Below, one piece after another: positions 43,862 through 54,888 of a stretch of DNA of 64,000 nt; position 1 is the stretch's first letter; each line of letters starts with the position of its first letter. Origin of the DNA: an uncultured Paracoccaceae bacterium (GTDB taxonomy: Bacteria > Pseudomonadota > Alphaproteobacteria > Rhodobacterales > Rhodobacteraceae); contig CANMTR010000012.1 of NCBI GenBank assembly GCA_947500825.1, forward strand, positions 1 to 64,000, written 5' to 3'. The notes beneath the pieces were generated by a model. It had not been told where the DNA came from, ran no database searches, and was given only the letters and a program-made list of their open reading frames with translations. The translations under genes and the position numbers were made by a program.

Positions 43862-44946
43862 TCCGCCCTCTCGCGAAAACGGGCGAGGGCGTCAGCCACC
43901 CGGCGGCAGGCGGCCTCGTCTCCCACGGTGATCCGCAGGCAGTGCGGCAGGCCGTAGCCGCCCACGCGGCGCACGATCAGCCCCTCGGCACGCAGATGCG
44001 CGTCGCAGGCAGCGGCCTCCTCGGGGCTCTTCAGCCGCGCCAGGACGAAGTTCGCCTCCGACGCGTCGGACGGCACGCCCGCCTGGGACAGGGCCAGCGC
44101 CAGCCATGCCCGAAGACGCGCGTTCTCGGATCGCGCATGGTCCACGAAGGCGCGGTCGCGCATCGCCGCCTCGGCGGCAGCGAGCTGCGGCGTGCCGAGG
44201 TTGAACGGCCCCCGGACCCGGTTGAGCACGTCGATCACGTGGGCGGGCGCGAAGGCCCATCCCACGCGCAGGCCCCCCAGCCCGTAGATCTTGGAGAAGG
44301 TGCGGGTCATCACAACGCCCTCGCGCGCGGCCACCAGCCCGGCGCCGCCGTCGTGGCCTTCGGCATATTCTGCATAGGCCCCGTCTAGGACCAGCAGGGC
44401 GTGGTCGGGCAGCCCGTCCGCCAGCCGCGCCACCTCGTCCGTGCCGATCATGGTGCCGGTCGGGTTGCCGGGGTTGGCGATGAAGACGAGGCGCGTGCGC
44501 GGGCTCACCGCGCCCAGGATCGCGTCCACGTCCACCCGCCGGTCGCGCTCGGCCACGCAGACCGGCGTCGCCCCCGCGGCGAGCGCCGACAGGCGGTACA
44601 TGGAAAAGCCGTGCTCGGTATGGATCACCTCGGCGCCCTCGCCGCCATAGGCCGTGCACAGGAACGCGATCAGCTCGTCCGAGCCCGCCCCGCACACGAT
44701 CCGCTCGGGGTCGAGCCCGTGGACCTCCCCGATCGCGCGCCTCAGCCCCGCATGGGACCCGTCCGGATAGCGGTGGAGCAGGGCCGCGCTCCGCGCCAGC
44801 GCCTCCTGTGCGGCGGGGGGCGGGCCGAACGGGTTCTCGTTCGACGACAGCTTGACCGCGTCCCGCACCCCGGGCACGCGGCTTTCCCCGCCCTGATAGG
44901 GGTCGATGTCGAGGATGCCGGCTCTGGGCGCCACGGCGTGGGTCAT
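43858..44946 (-). CDS. hisC: Histidinol-phosphate aminotransferase
   Basis: This 362-residue PLP enzyme transaminates imidazole-acetol phosphate in histidine synthesis and may also act on aromatic amino acids. Signatures are [16 protein letters not shown] near residue 30, [26 protein letters not shown], and the PLP lysine in [20 protein letters not shown] 44946 has AGGAG upstream. No other his genes are nearby; in some relatives a lone copy serves tyrosine/phenylalanine synthesis. Confidence 0.94.
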   Translation of the reverse strand: MTHAVAPRAGILDIDPYQGGESRVPGVRDAVKLSSNENPFGPPPAAQEALARSAALLHRYPDGSHAGLRRAIGEVHGLDPERIVCGAGSDELIAFLCTAYGGEGAEVIHTEHGFSMYRLSALAAGATPVCVAERDRRVDVDAILGAVSPRTRLVFIANPGNPTGTMIGTDEVARLADGLPDHALLVLDGAYAEYAEGHDGGAGLVAAREGVVMTRTFSKIYGLGGLRVGWAFAPAHVIDVLNRVRGPFNLGTPQLAAAEAAMRDRAFVDHARSENARLRAWLALALSQAGVPSDASEANFVLARLKSPEEAAACDAHLRAEGLIVRRVGGYGLPHCLRITVGDEAACRRVADALARFRERAE

Positions 44947-45044
44947 CTGGTTCTCCTGGGCCACGACGCCCTACCTAGTCCTGCGCGCGGGGCGGGGCCA
45001 GAGGCCCGTGCGCCCACGCGCGACCCTGCGCCGAACCTTTCCTC

Positions 45045-46532
<1,488 letters not shown>

Positions 46533-46601
46533 GCAAGTCCTCCCTCGTTCCTGCTGCAGACCATATGACCGTGCGCCGCCACGGCAAGGCGCGCGGGCAG
46601 G

Positions 46602-47120
46602 CTATTGCGAGGCGAACTCGTTGCAGATGGTGCGGACCTCGTCCTCGATCTGCGCGATCAGCAGGCCCTGGATCACCGGCGCGGCCATGTCGAGCGCCCA
46701 GGACATCTCGCCCTCGATCTCGTCGATGGTCACGTCCGCCGTCGTCACCTCGCATCGCGACAGGATGCCCTCGACATTGGCGGAGACGTCGGCGGCGAGG
46801 TCGCCGCCGGTATCCTCCTCCGCCCCGCGGCAGGTCAGCCGGCCGCCTATGGTAAAGCTCACGCCGTCGCCGCGCAGGCGCAGATCCGCGCTCGACACCT
46901 GGACCGAGCGCACCTCTCCCAGGCCGAGCGACACCCCCATGATCTCGGTTCCCAACGGCTCGCAGGGGTTGAACGCGGCGATCCGCGCCTCCAGCGCAGA
47001 CTGCGCGTCCCCGCCCTCCGGCCCCGAAGGCACCTCTCCCTGCGCTCCGAGCGCGACGGGGAAAAGACAGGCGACGAGGGCGCCGGTCCATATCGTCCGT
47101 CTCGTCCGGAGAAGGTCCAT
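46602..47120 (-). CDS. Exported protein between glpD and glpK
   Basis: The 172-residue product has an N-terminal signal (TIWTGALVACLFPVALGAQG) and a mature beta-rich domain with four cysteines (NPCEPLG, RLTCRGAEE, SRCEVTT, RTICNEF) that could form two disulfides in the periplasm. No family recognised. It is co-oriented with glpD and glpK. A periplasmic role in glycerol or phospholipid-headgroup use is only a suggestion from position. Confidence 0.68.
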   Translation of the reverse strand: MDLLRTRRTIWTGALVACLFPVALGAQGEVPSGPEGGDAQSALEARIAAFNPCEPLGTEIMGVSLGLGEVRSVQVSSADLRLRGDGVSFTIGGRLTCRGAEEDTGGDLAADVSANVEGILSRCEVTTADVTIDEIEGEMSWALDMAAPVIQGLLIAQIEDEVRTICNEFASQ

Positions 47121-47283
47121 GACCGCCCTTTCGGTGCCGGTGACGGGGGAACTGTCCGCCGGGTGGATCGGATTATTCTTTTACGCTAGCATGCCCCGAA
47201 GCCGAGCCAAAGGGGCCATGCCATCCGAGGGTCTGGACGAAGACGCGGACAGGCTCGCCGCGACACGCCCGGACTGACCCCCG

Positions 47284-48915
47284 CTACTCGGCCGCGCGCG
47301 TCTCCGCCCGGGCCTCGGCCATCCAGTCGTCGAGGGCGGCGATCTCGTCCGCGCTCATCCTCAGGCCGAGCTTGGTGCGCCGCCAGACCACGTCCTCGGC
47401 GCGGCGGGCGTATTCGCGCTCCATGAGCCAGCGTACCTCCGCCTCGGTCAGGGTGCCGCCGAAGTCGCGGCCCATCCCGGCGGCGGCGTTCCCGGCGCCC
47501 GAGCACACGTCCTTCGCCTCGGTGCCGTAGGCGCGCACCAGCCGCCGCGCCCAGAACTCGCTGAGGAACGGGTGCGCCCGGCGCAGGTCGTCCACCAGGG
47601 CGGGCACCCCGTCCACGGCGAAGTCGCCGCCGGGCAGGGGCACGCGCGCCGTCCAGTCGCCCGTCATCTGGCCGAAATGGGGGGCGAGCTTGGCAAGTGC
47701 CTGCTCGGCGAGCTTTCGGTAGGTGGTGATCTTGCCGCCGAACACGTTGAGGAGCGGCGGGTCCATGCCCACGGGGCCGTCCGTGGCAGGCCCGGCATCG
47801 ACCGACAGCACGTAGTCGCGCGTCGCCGCCGTGGCCGACTTGGCCCCGTCGTCGTAGAGCGGGCGCACGCCCGAATAGGTCCAGACCACGTCCTCGCGCC
47901 GCACGGGCTTCTCGAAGTATTCCGACGCGAAGGCGCAGAGGTAGTCGGTCTCCTCGTCCGATATCTCGGGCGCGACGGAGGGGTCGCGGCCGTGGTCCTT
48001 GTCGGTGGTGCCGATCAGGGTGAAGTCGGTCTCGTAGGGGATGGAGAAGATGATCCGCCCGTCCTCGCCCTGGAAGAAGTACGCCTTGCCGTGGTCGTAG
48101 AGCTTGGGCACCACGATGTGGCTGCCGCGCACCAGCCGCACCCCCTCGGACGAGTTGAAGCGCACGGTGCCGCGCACCACGTCCTCCACCCAGGGGCCGC
48201 CCGCGTTCACCAGCCCGCGGGCGCGCACGACCTGCTGCGCGCCGGTCTCCACGTCCTCCAGCGTCACCGACCAGCTCGCGCCGTCGCGGTCGGCGGTCAC
48301 CACCTTCGTGCGGGTCTTCACGGTGGCGCCGCGGATCTCGGCGTCGCGGGCGTTGAGCGCCACGAGCCGCGAATCCTCGACCCAGCAGTCGGAATACTCG
48401 TAGGCCTTCTTGAAGCGGTCCCTGATCGGGCCGCCCTCTGGCGCGGTGGTCAGGTCCAGCGTCCGGGTGGCCGGCAGGTGCTTTCGCCCCCCGAGGTTGT
48501 CGTAGAGGAACAGCCCGATGCGGATCACCCAGTCCGGTCGCCGCCCCTTCATCCAGGGCATCACGGTGTTCAGCAGCTTCGAGGTCGGCGTCTCGCCCTC
48601 GAAGCGCATGTCGGGCGAGTAGGGCAGCACGAAGCGCATGGGCCAGGAGATGTGCGGCATCGCCTCGAGCAGCACCTCGCGCTCGATCAACGCCTTCTTC
48701 ACCAGTCCGATTTCGAAGAACTCCAGATAGCGCAGCCCGCCGTGGAACAGCTTGGTGGACTTCGACGAGGTCGCGCCCGCCAGGTCGCCCATCTCCGCCA
48801 GGTACACCGACAGGCCCCGCCCCTGGGCGTCCCGCGCGATCCCTGTGCCGTTGATGCCGCCCCCGATCACGAAGAGGTCGTAGATCTTCTCGGTCACTGC
48901 GGTGTGCTCCGCCAT
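47284..48915 (-). CDS. glpD: Aerobic glycerol-3-phosphate dehydrogenase
   Basis: GlpD is a peripheral membrane flavoenzyme that oxidises glycerol-3-phosphate to dihydroxyacetone phosphate and passes electrons to quinone. The 543-residue protein begins with the FAD motif DLFVIGGGINGTGIARDAQG and continues with GATSSKSTKLFHGGLRYLE, LVNAGGPWVEDVV and FGGKITTYRKLAEQAL. The C-terminal ~130 residues are the usual helical cap. ATG 48915 is chosen; the upstream in-frame extension has no support. Confidence 0.97.
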   Translation of the reverse strand: MAEHTAVTEKIYDLFVIGGGINGTGIARDAQGRGLSVYLAEMGDLAGATSSKSTKLFHGGLRYLEFFEIGLVKKALIEREVLLEAMPHISWPMRFVLPYSPDMRFEGETPTSKLLNTVMPWMKGRRPDWVIRIGLFLYDNLGGRKHLPATRTLDLTTAPEGGPIRDRFKKAYEYSDCWVEDSRLVALNARDAEIRGATVKTRTKVVTADRDGASWSVTLEDVETGAQQVVRARGLVNAGGPWVEDVVRGTVRFNSSEGVRLVRGSHIVVPKLYDHGKAYFFQGEDGRIIFSIPYETDFTLIGTTDKDHGRDPSVAPEISDEETDYLCAFASEYFEKPVRREDVVWTYSGVRPLYDDGAKSATAATRDYVLSVDAGPATDGPVGMDPPLLNVFGGKITTYRKLAEQALAKLAPHFGQMTGDWTARVPLPGGDFAVDGVPALVDDLRRAHPFLSEFWARRLVRAYGTEAKDVCSGAGNAAAGMGRDFGGTLTEAEVRWLMEREYARRAEDVVWRRTKLGLRMSADEIAALDDWMAEARAETRAAE

Positions 48916-49246
48916 GCAAGCCTCCGGGTCTGTGCGAGAGGAGTATAGGGCCGCGGCCACGGATTTTGAGGGGGGAACGGCGTCGCCGGATCGACGCCGG
49001 AATCATCCGGGGGGTGATCGCGCCAAAGGCGAAGCGACTTCGGCGGCCCGTTCCCGGTATTCGAACAAAATTCGCTTAGAATACCGATTGTCCGCTCCCC
49101 GGGGTCGAAGACGGCAATTCGACCAAGCCAATTTCGAAAAACCTTGAGTCGAATGGGGTTCGATGTCGAATGACCTTATTCCGTTCTCAGGGGCATCCCG
49201 CTCCGCCGAGTAAATGGTACCAACCGGGAAAAAAGGAATTTACGTC
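48916..49246. promoter_or_regulatory. Divergent region rich in TTCGA motifs
   Basis: The 331-base gap between glpD (minus) and the VPLPA-CTERM gene (plus) is richer in A/T than its surroundings. It holds an 8-base inverted repeat CGGTATTC/GAATACCG (49055-49062, 49079-49086) and about seven TTCGA/TCGAA elements between 49060 and 49190. It must contain both promoters. I see no gene; the ORF crossing it lacks features. Confidence 0.5.
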
Positions 49247-49858
49247 ATGACCTTTATGAAAACCCTCCTCGGCGCCACCGCCGTTGCCGCTCTGCCCTTC
49301 GCCGCGTCGGCGTTCACCTTCGTCGAAGGCATGTCCACCGGCGGTCAAACCGTCACCAACGGCGTTGCGATGGGGATCGACCCCGACCAGAACGAGGCCG
49401 ATTTCGACTTCTTCTGGGATTCCACTCCCTATACCGGCTATATCACGTTCAGCTCGGATCGGGCATTTGATCTCTATTTCGAGAATTACATTCCCAACCG
49501 CGCCGATAGCGGGCAATTCTCCGGACTGACCCTGCGTGATTCCATGGGCAATTTCCTGCAGAACGGGGAAGCCGATGCCAATTTCTGCGGATCGGCCGAA
49601 TTCGACGTCGTTTCCGGCCCCTGCAATCTCGTGACCGGCCAGAACGGCGAGGCCGACTACCTCAAGCCCGACACCGACACGCCGATCTTCGCGAAGTTGT
49701 CTGCCGGTACCTACACGATCGGCCTTTACGAATCGAACCGCCCGGTCGGCGGCTCGGCCGACTTCCGCGTCTCGGCGGTTCCGCTGCCCGCGGGCGGCCT
49801 GCTGCTGGTCAGCGCGCTGGGCGGCATGGGCCTGATGCGTCGCCGCAAGTCGGCCTGA
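49247..49858 (+). CDS. VPLPA-CTERM surface/exported protein
   Basis: The 203-residue protein has a signal peptide (MKTLLGATAVAALPFAASAF), an acidic beta-rich domain with two Cys (NFCGSAEFDVVSGPC) and a C-terminal tripartite tail VPLPAGGLLLVSALGGMGLM then RRRKSA. The tail is the VPLPA-CTERM signal proposed for exosortase processing. The domain resembles bacterial secreted proteins of the pre-peptidase C-terminal type (YTGYITFSSDRAFDLYFEN), but assignment is uncertain. AAAAGGA precedes ATG 49247. It is followed by a strong terminator. Confidence 0.85.
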   Translation: MTFMKTLLGATAVAALPFAASAFTFVEGMSTGGQTVTNGVAMGIDPDQNEADFDFFWDSTPYTGYITFSSDRAFDLYFENYIPNRADSGQFSGLTLRDSMGNFLQNGEADANFCGSAEFDVVSGPCNLVTGQNGEADYLKPDTDTPIFAKLSAGTYTIGLYESNRPVGGSADFRVSAVPLPAGGLLLVSALGGMGLMRRRKSA

Positions 49859-49876
49859 CGCCTTCCCCGACGCTGC

Positions 49877-49902
49877 GAAAGGGCCCCGCGAGGGGCCCTT
49901 TC
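49877..49902. terminator. Strong bidirectional terminator
   Basis: GAAAGGGCCCC and GGGGCCCTTTC form a perfect 11-base stem with a GCGA loop, 18 bases after the VPLPA-CTERM stop. It has A/T at the base on both sides, and the next gene is convergent. Confidence 0.8.
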
Positions 49903-49969
49903 CATGCCGGGGTCGGGGCCCGGCCGGGTTTCGCCCCCTTCCCCGCGCGGGGAAGGGGCGCGGGTCCGG

Positions 49970-50626
49970 TCATCCCGGATCCATCGGCTGGCCGAACGGG
50001 TCGATCACCGGGCCCCCGGCCGCGCGCGCGTCTTCCGCGTCGTGGGTCACCAGCACCGCCGGAAGCCCCCGGTCGCGGATCGTGTCGAAGGTGAAGCGGC
50101 GCACCGTCTCGCGCAAAGCCGCGTCGAGGCGCGAGAAGGGCTCGTCGAGCAAGAGGGCCGCCGGCGCCGACAGGAGTGTCCGCATCAGCGCCACCCGCGC
50201 GCGCTGTCCGCCCGACAGCGTCGCCGGGTCGCGCCGGGCATAGCCCGCGAGGCTCGCATCCTCGAGCGCCGCTGCCACGGCCTCCCGCCGTCGCCCGCGG
50301 CCCCGGATCGTGGGCGGCAGGCCGAAGGCCAGGTTCGCCCCCACCGACATGTGCGGAAACAGCAGGTCGTCCTGGAAGATCAGGCCGATGCCCCGGGCGC
50401 ACGGCCCCAGCCCAGACAGGTCGCGCCCCCCCAGCCGCACGGCGCCCCGCGCGTCGAAGGCGGGCAGGGGAGCCCCCACCACGTAGGACAGCAGCGTCGA
50501 CTTGCCCGACCCCGACGGCCCCATCACCGTCAGGATCTCGCCCGGCGGCACCCGCGCGGTCACCGAGATCAGGGCGGTTCCCTCCAGCGCGATCGTCACG
50601 CCCTCCATTTCCAGCCCGCTCTTCAT
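49970..50626 (-). CDS. ABC transporter ATPase (YnjD-like)
   Basis: The 218-residue ATPase has Walker A VMGPSGSGKSTLLS, signature TLSGGQRARVALMR, Walker B ALLLDEPFSRLD and the switch His in AVLVTHDAE. It is short, like ThiQ/YnjD. ATG 50626 overlaps the permease stop (ATGA). Together with the double-length permease and the solute-binding protein it makes a YnjBCD-type importer; substrate unknown (thiamine-like compounds or another small molecule). Confidence 0.9.
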   Translation of the reverse strand: MKSGLEMEGVTIALEGTALISVTARVPPGEILTVMGPSGSGKSTLLSYVVGAPLPAFDARGAVRLGGRDLSGLGPCARGIGLIFQDDLLFPHMSVGANLAFGLPPTIRGRGRRREAVAAALEDASLAGYARRDPATLSGGQRARVALMRTLLSAPAALLLDEPFSRLDAALRETVRRFTFDTIRDRGLPAVLVTHDAEDARAAGGPVIDPFGQPMDPG

Positions 50627-52329
50627 CCGGCCTCCTGCATGGCGCGCCTGTTGCGGAACACGGCGTTGGGCACCGCGATGGCAAGCGCGAACCCGGCGAA
50701 GGGCAGGGCCGTCTGCGCCAGGGCATAGAGCCCGATCAACCGCCGGTCCCCGCCCGAGGACAGGGCCACCGCCTCGGTCGTCAGGGTCGAGACGCGCCCC
50801 AGCCCGATCAGCAGCGTGGGCAGGTACTGCCCCACAGACACGGCGATCCCCACCGCCGCCGCCGTCAGCACGGGCCTGAGCAGCATCGGCAGGCGCACCC
50901 GCCACAGGATGCGGTCCGGCCCCGCGCCGAGGCTCGCGGCCACCAGCCCCATGCGCCCGTCCCAGGCCCGGAACGGGTCGGCCAGGGACAGGAACACGTA
51001 AGGCAGCACGAAGACCGCATGCGCGGCGACCACCGCCGCCAACGTGCCGCCCGTCCCGGTGGCCACCGCCAGCGTCTGCAGCCCGGTGACGAAGGTCGCC
51101 TGCGGCACGATCAGCGGCACGTAGAGAAGCCACAGCGCCCGCGTCCCGGGCCTGATCCCGTGGCGCTCCTCCGCCTCCAGGCAGGCCAGCACCAGAAGGA
51201 GCGAGATCGCGGTCGCGGCGATCGCGATTCCGGCCGTCACGCCCGCCCGTTCCAGCAGGCCGCCGCCCTGCCGCTCCCAGGTGCGCAGCGACAGGGTCTC
51301 CGGCAGCGCGTCGGGAAAGGCCCAGAAACCCGCGAAGGACCACAGGGCCAGCCCCGCGAGGCCGACCAGCACCGCGCTGGCCGACAGGGCCGCCGCCGCG
51401 CCCGACAGGACCTTCAGGACCGGCTCGCCGCGCCCCCGTCCGCCCGACCAGATCCAGGCCCGTCCGACCCGCGCCGCGATCCGCTCGCCCGCCCACCACG
51501 CGCCAAGGCAGGCCAGCACCAGCGCGAGCTGCAGCACCGCCCCGGCGGCGGCGCGGAACCGCAGCGACAGGTCGGGGTCGCCCAGCCAGTCCAGGACCTG
51601 CACGGCGAGCGGCGCGGGCGTGGTGGGCCCCAGGATCAGCGCCACGTCCACCACCGAGGCCGAGAAGGCCAGCACCGCGAAGACCGGCAGCCGGATCTGC
51701 GGATAGACCCGCGGCAGCACCGTCTTGATCCACGCCGTCGCCCGCCCGTAGCCTTGGGTCTCGGCGGTCAGGACGCTGCGCCGGACGGGGATCTGCCCCA
51801 TAGCCGCCAGCGTCATCAGCAGGAGGAACGGGACCTCCTTGGCCACCAGCCCCGCGATCAGCGACAGGCCCCAGGGGTCGCCGAGGATCAGCACGTCGGG
51901 CGGCCGTTCCCACCCGGTCGCCCAGGGCGACACCGCCCGCGCCACCCATCCCGACGGCGCGATCAGGAACGCCAGTCCCAGCGCGGCGGCGGCATGGGGC
52001 ACCGACAGGAGCGGCGAGAGCAGCCGCTCGATGGCGCGGAAGGTGCGGGTGCCGTGCCAGGCCGCGCAGATCAGCACCGTCGCGCCGAAGGAGATCGCGG
52101 TGGCCGCCAGCGCCGTGACGACGCTCAGCCGCATCGCGGTCCGGAGGCCCGGCCAGTCCGCCAGTGCCGCCCACGGTGCCAGCGACCACTCGGTGCCCCC
52201 CAGCGCGGGGTACCAGCCGAAGGCCGGGGCGACCACGCCCGCCAGCCCCGCGACCACCGGGCCCAGCAGGCAGGCGATGGTCAGCGCCGGCGCCCAGGGC
52301 AGGAGGCGCGCTCGCGCCCGCCCGCTCAC
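50623..52329 (-). CDS. ABC transporter permease, two fused domains (YnjC-like)
   Basis: The 568-residue protein holds two tandem BPD-type permease domains, about 12 helices, each with an EAA-like loop (ETQGYGRATAWIKTVLPRVY in the first; SLGAGPDRILWRVRLPMLLR in the second). This fusion is seen in ThiP/YnjC and iron importers. GTG 52329 overlaps the solute-binding gene's stop (GTGA). The track ORF runs back to 52839, antisense-frame noise. Confidence 0.9.
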   Translation of the reverse strand: MSGRARARLLPWAPALTIACLLGPVVAGLAGVVAPAFGWYPALGGTEWSLAPWAALADWPGLRTAMRLSVVTALAATAISFGATVLICAAWHGTRTFRAIERLLSPLLSVPHAAAALGLAFLIAPSGWVARAVSPWATGWERPPDVLILGDPWGLSLIAGLVAKEVPFLLLMTLAAMGQIPVRRSVLTAETQGYGRATAWIKTVLPRVYPQIRLPVFAVLAFSASVVDVALILGPTTPAPLAVQVLDWLGDPDLSLRFRAAAGAVLQLALVLACLGAWWAGERIAARVGRAWIWSGGRGRGEPVLKVLSGAAAALSASAVLVGLAGLALWSFAGFWAFPDALPETLSLRTWERQGGGLLERAGVTAGIAIAATAISLLLVLACLEAEERHGIRPGTRALWLLYVPLIVPQATFVTGLQTLAVATGTGGTLAAVVAAHAVFVLPYVFLSLADPFRAWDGRMGLVAASLGAGPDRILWRVRLPMLLRPVLTAAAVGIAVSVGQYLPTLLIGLGRVSTLTTEAVALSSGGDRRLIGLYALAQTALPFAGFALAIAVPNAVFRNRRAMQEAG

Positions 52330-53540
52330 GGCGTGCCGGTGCCGAAGCGGCGCTCCCAGTCCTCCTCGATCCGCTCCATCCAGCTCGGATGCGGCTCGGG
52401 CAGGGTCTCGCCCAGCTCTTCGGGCGCCAGCGTCGCCACGCCCAGCTCGATTTCCTCGAAGAGGGCGCGATCCTCCTCGGGCAGGTCCGCCACGTCCAGC
52501 ACCGTGGGCACGCCGAGATGGGCCGGGTCCTGCTTGCGCGCCTGCGCCTCGGCCGACAGGAGGAAGTTCGCCACCACCATGGCGCCGGCCGTGGCGCTGG
52601 CGTTGTAGGGGATCGCGACGAAGCTCGCGTTGCCCAGCGTGCCCCCGTCGAGGACGAAGGTCCGCACGCTCTCGGGCAGCTCGAAATTGGCGATCGCCGC
52701 CGAGGCCTCGCCGGGGTTGAACGAGATCGCGATGTCGATCTCCCCGTCCGCCACGAGCTGATGCTGGGCCGGCCCCGACTGCGGATAGGCCTGGCCTTGC
52801 CGCCACAGAACGGGCGTCAGCGCCTCCATGTAGGTCCAAAGGGGTGCGGTGACGGCCTCGTAGTCGGCCTCGTCCACGGGGGCGTAGAGCGGCCCGGTGT
52901 CCTCCGCGAGCCCCAGGAGCGCCTGCTTGAGGAAGGTCGAGCCCAGGAAGTCGGGCGGCTGCGGGAAGCCGAAGCGCCCCGGGTTCTCCTCGGTCCAGTC
53001 CAGCAGGGCGGGGATCGTCGTGGGCGGTTCGTCCACCCGCGCGCTGTCGTAGTAGAACACGACCTGCGCCATGGACCAGGGCGCCTCCAGCCCTTCCACC
53101 GGCACGGTGAAGTCCTCGGTCAGGGCCGGGTTCGCCTCGGGGTCCAGCAACGCCCAGTTTGGCAGGTCTTCCGCCCAGGGGCCGAACAGCAGGTCATTCT
53201 CTTTCATGGCGGCGAAGTTCTCGCCGTTGAGCCATATGAGGTCGATGGAGCCGTCCTCGTCCTGCCCCGCGCTGCGCTCGCTCAACACGGTGCTGACGGC
53301 GGTGGCGGTGTCCGACAGCTTCACGTGCTCGACCTCGACGCCGTACTCCTCGGCCACCCGGTCGCCCGCCCAGGTGATGTAATCGTTAAGCCGCGGATCG
53401 CCCCCCCAGGCGTTCCAGTACACGGTCTGCCCCTCCGCGGCCGCGAGCACCGCGTCCCAGTCGGCGGGGTCGACCTGCTGCGCGGCGGCTGGGGCGGCGA
53501 GGGCCAGGGCGGCGACGGCCAGGGAACGCGATCTGATCAT
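52326..53540 (-). CDS. ABC transporter solute-binding protein (YnjB-like)
   Basis: The 404-residue periplasmic protein starts with a signal peptide (RSLAVAALALAAPAAAQQ) and resembles YnjB: VYWNAWGGDPRLNDYITWAG near the N-terminus, DLIWLNGENFAAMKENDLLF, and SFNPGEASAAI. ATG 53540 has AAGGA upstream. It is the first gene of the three-gene importer, which all overlap by 4 bases. Ligand cannot be read from sequence. Confidence 0.9.
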   Translation of the reverse strand: MIRSRSLAVAALALAAPAAAQQVDPADWDAVLAAAEGQTVYWNAWGGDPRLNDYITWAGDRVAEEYGVEVEHVKLSDTATAVSTVLSERSAGQDEDGSIDLIWLNGENFAAMKENDLLFGPWAEDLPNWALLDPEANPALTEDFTVPVEGLEAPWSMAQVVFYYDSARVDEPPTTIPALLDWTEENPGRFGFPQPPDFLGSTFLKQALLGLAEDTGPLYAPVDEADYEAVTAPLWTYMEALTPVLWRQGQAYPQSGPAQHQLVADGEIDIAISFNPGEASAAIANFELPESVRTFVLDGGTLGNASFVAIPYNASATAGAMVVANFLLSAEAQARKQDPAHLGVPTVLDVADLPEEDRALFEEIELGVATLAPEELGETLPEPHPSWMERIEEDWERRFGTGTP

Positions 53541-53706
53541 GTGATGTCCTTCGGTTTGTCGTGCGCGACTTGGCGCGACTTGGCGCGGCGGGGGTGGGGG
53601 GAAACCCACCGCCATTGGAACCCTCGCCCCCGCCGGATCGCAAGATCGTACGGGCGTCGACGCGGCCCCCCGCTCCCGCGCCCTCGGCGGCCTGGGCGCC
53701 AAGGCC

Positions 53707-54648
53707 TCAGACCCGGTTGTCGGGCGTATCCCCGCCGAAGAACGCGTCCAGCGCGTCGGCCACCATCATCCCCATCGCCTCGCGCGTCTCCAGCGTGGCC
53801 GATCCCAGATGCGGCAGCAGCACCACGTTGTCGAGCCCGCGCAGCGCCTCGGGCACCTCCGGCTCGCGGGCGTACACGTCGAGACCCGCGCCCGCGATGG
53901 TGCCGCGCCGCAGCGCCTCCACCAGCGCCGTCTCGTCGATCACGCTGCCCCGCGCGGTATTGACCAGGATGCCCTCGGGGCCCAGCGCCTCCATCAGGTC
54001 CAGGTCCACGAGGCCCGACGTCTCCCCCGATCCCGGCACGTGGAGCGACACCACGTCCGAGCGTTCGAACAGGTCGGCCAGCGTCTCCACCCGCGTCCCC
54101 GGCGCCTCCGTGTCCGAGCGGTTCCACCACAGGATCTCCATCCCGAAGGCGCGGGCCCGCTCGGCCGTGGCCCGCCCGATCCGGCCCATCCCGACGATCC
54201 CCAGGGTCCGCCCCGAAAGCCCGCGCCCCAGCAGGTGGGTGGGGTGCCAGCCCGGCCAGTGCCCGGCGCGCAGCTCGCGCTCGCCCTCGCCCGCGCGCCG
54301 CGCGGCCATCAGGATCAGCGTCATCGCCAGCTCGGCGGTGGCGTCGGTCAGCACCCCCGGCGTGTTGACCACCGTCACCCCGGCGGCCCGCGCCGCCTCA
54401 AGGTCGATATGATCCACCCCCACGCCGAAATTGCCGACGATGCGCGCCGTGGCCCCCTCGAAGGCGGCCGCGTCGAGCCGGTCGGTGACGGTGCACAGCA
54501 CCGCGTCGTACTCGGCCATGGCCGTGCGCAGCTCCTCGGCCCCCATCGGCCGGTCGTCGGCGTTCAGGCTCGCCTCGTAATCGCCCGCGAGGCGCGATTC
54601 GCACGCCGAGGGCCACTTGCGTGTCAGCAGGATGCGGGGTCTGGCCAT
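53707..54648 (-). CDS. D-2-hydroxyacid dehydrogenase (glyoxylate/hydroxypyruvate reductase-like)
   Basis: The 313-residue NAD(P)-dependent enzyme carries the Rossmann motif [17 protein letters not shown], the catalytic Arg in [10 protein letters not shown], Glu in [15 protein letters not shown] and His in [15 protein letters not shown]. Relatives reduce glyoxylate or hydroxypyruvate, or oxidise D-glycerate. The substrate is inferred from family only. It is divergent from folD; co-localisation with C1 genes would fit serine-cycle-like or photorespiratory-type chemistry but is not proof. Confidence 0.9.
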   Translation of the reverse strand: MARPRILLTRKWPSACESRLAGDYEASLNADDRPMGAEELRTAMAEYDAVLCTVTDRLDAAAFEGATARIVGNFGVGVDHIDLEAARAAGVTVVNTPGVLTDATAELAMTLILMAARRAGEGERELRAGHWPGWHPTHLLGRGLSGRTLGIVGMGRIGRATAERARAFGMEILWWNRSDTEAPGTRVETLADLFERSDVVSLHVPGSGETSGLVDLDLMEALGPEGILVNTARGSVIDETALVEALRRGTIAGAGLDVYAREPEVPEALRGLDNVVLLPHLGSATLETREAMGMMVADALDAFFGGDTPDNRV

Positions 54649-54888
54649 TCTCTCTCGGTCCTTCTTGCCGGGTCGCGCGTGGGGCGGGACCTAGCGTGGC
54701 CGGCCCCGGCGTCGCGCCTCTCCCGCCACGTTGTCCCCGCCATGTCGCCGTGGCGCGCCGGGGCGCCGCAATCGTGTTGCCCCGGACGCCTCGCGGGGGC
54801 CATAAGGGCGCCGAACCGCCGCCGGCTCCCCCGCGAGGCGCGTATGCGCGGCGGCGAAGACATCGACCCAGGACGCCGGAATGCCCTC

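Noticed and set aside
50176-52608. 810-residue plus-strand ORF opposite the ABC transporter
   Set aside because: Arg/Pro/Gln-rich shadow; the opposite strand encodes clear YnjC/YnjD-like proteins.
53566-53590. Short tandem repeat GCGACTTGGC between ynjB-like and dehydrogenase genes
   Set aside because: Only two copies; most likely chance in GC-rich sequence.
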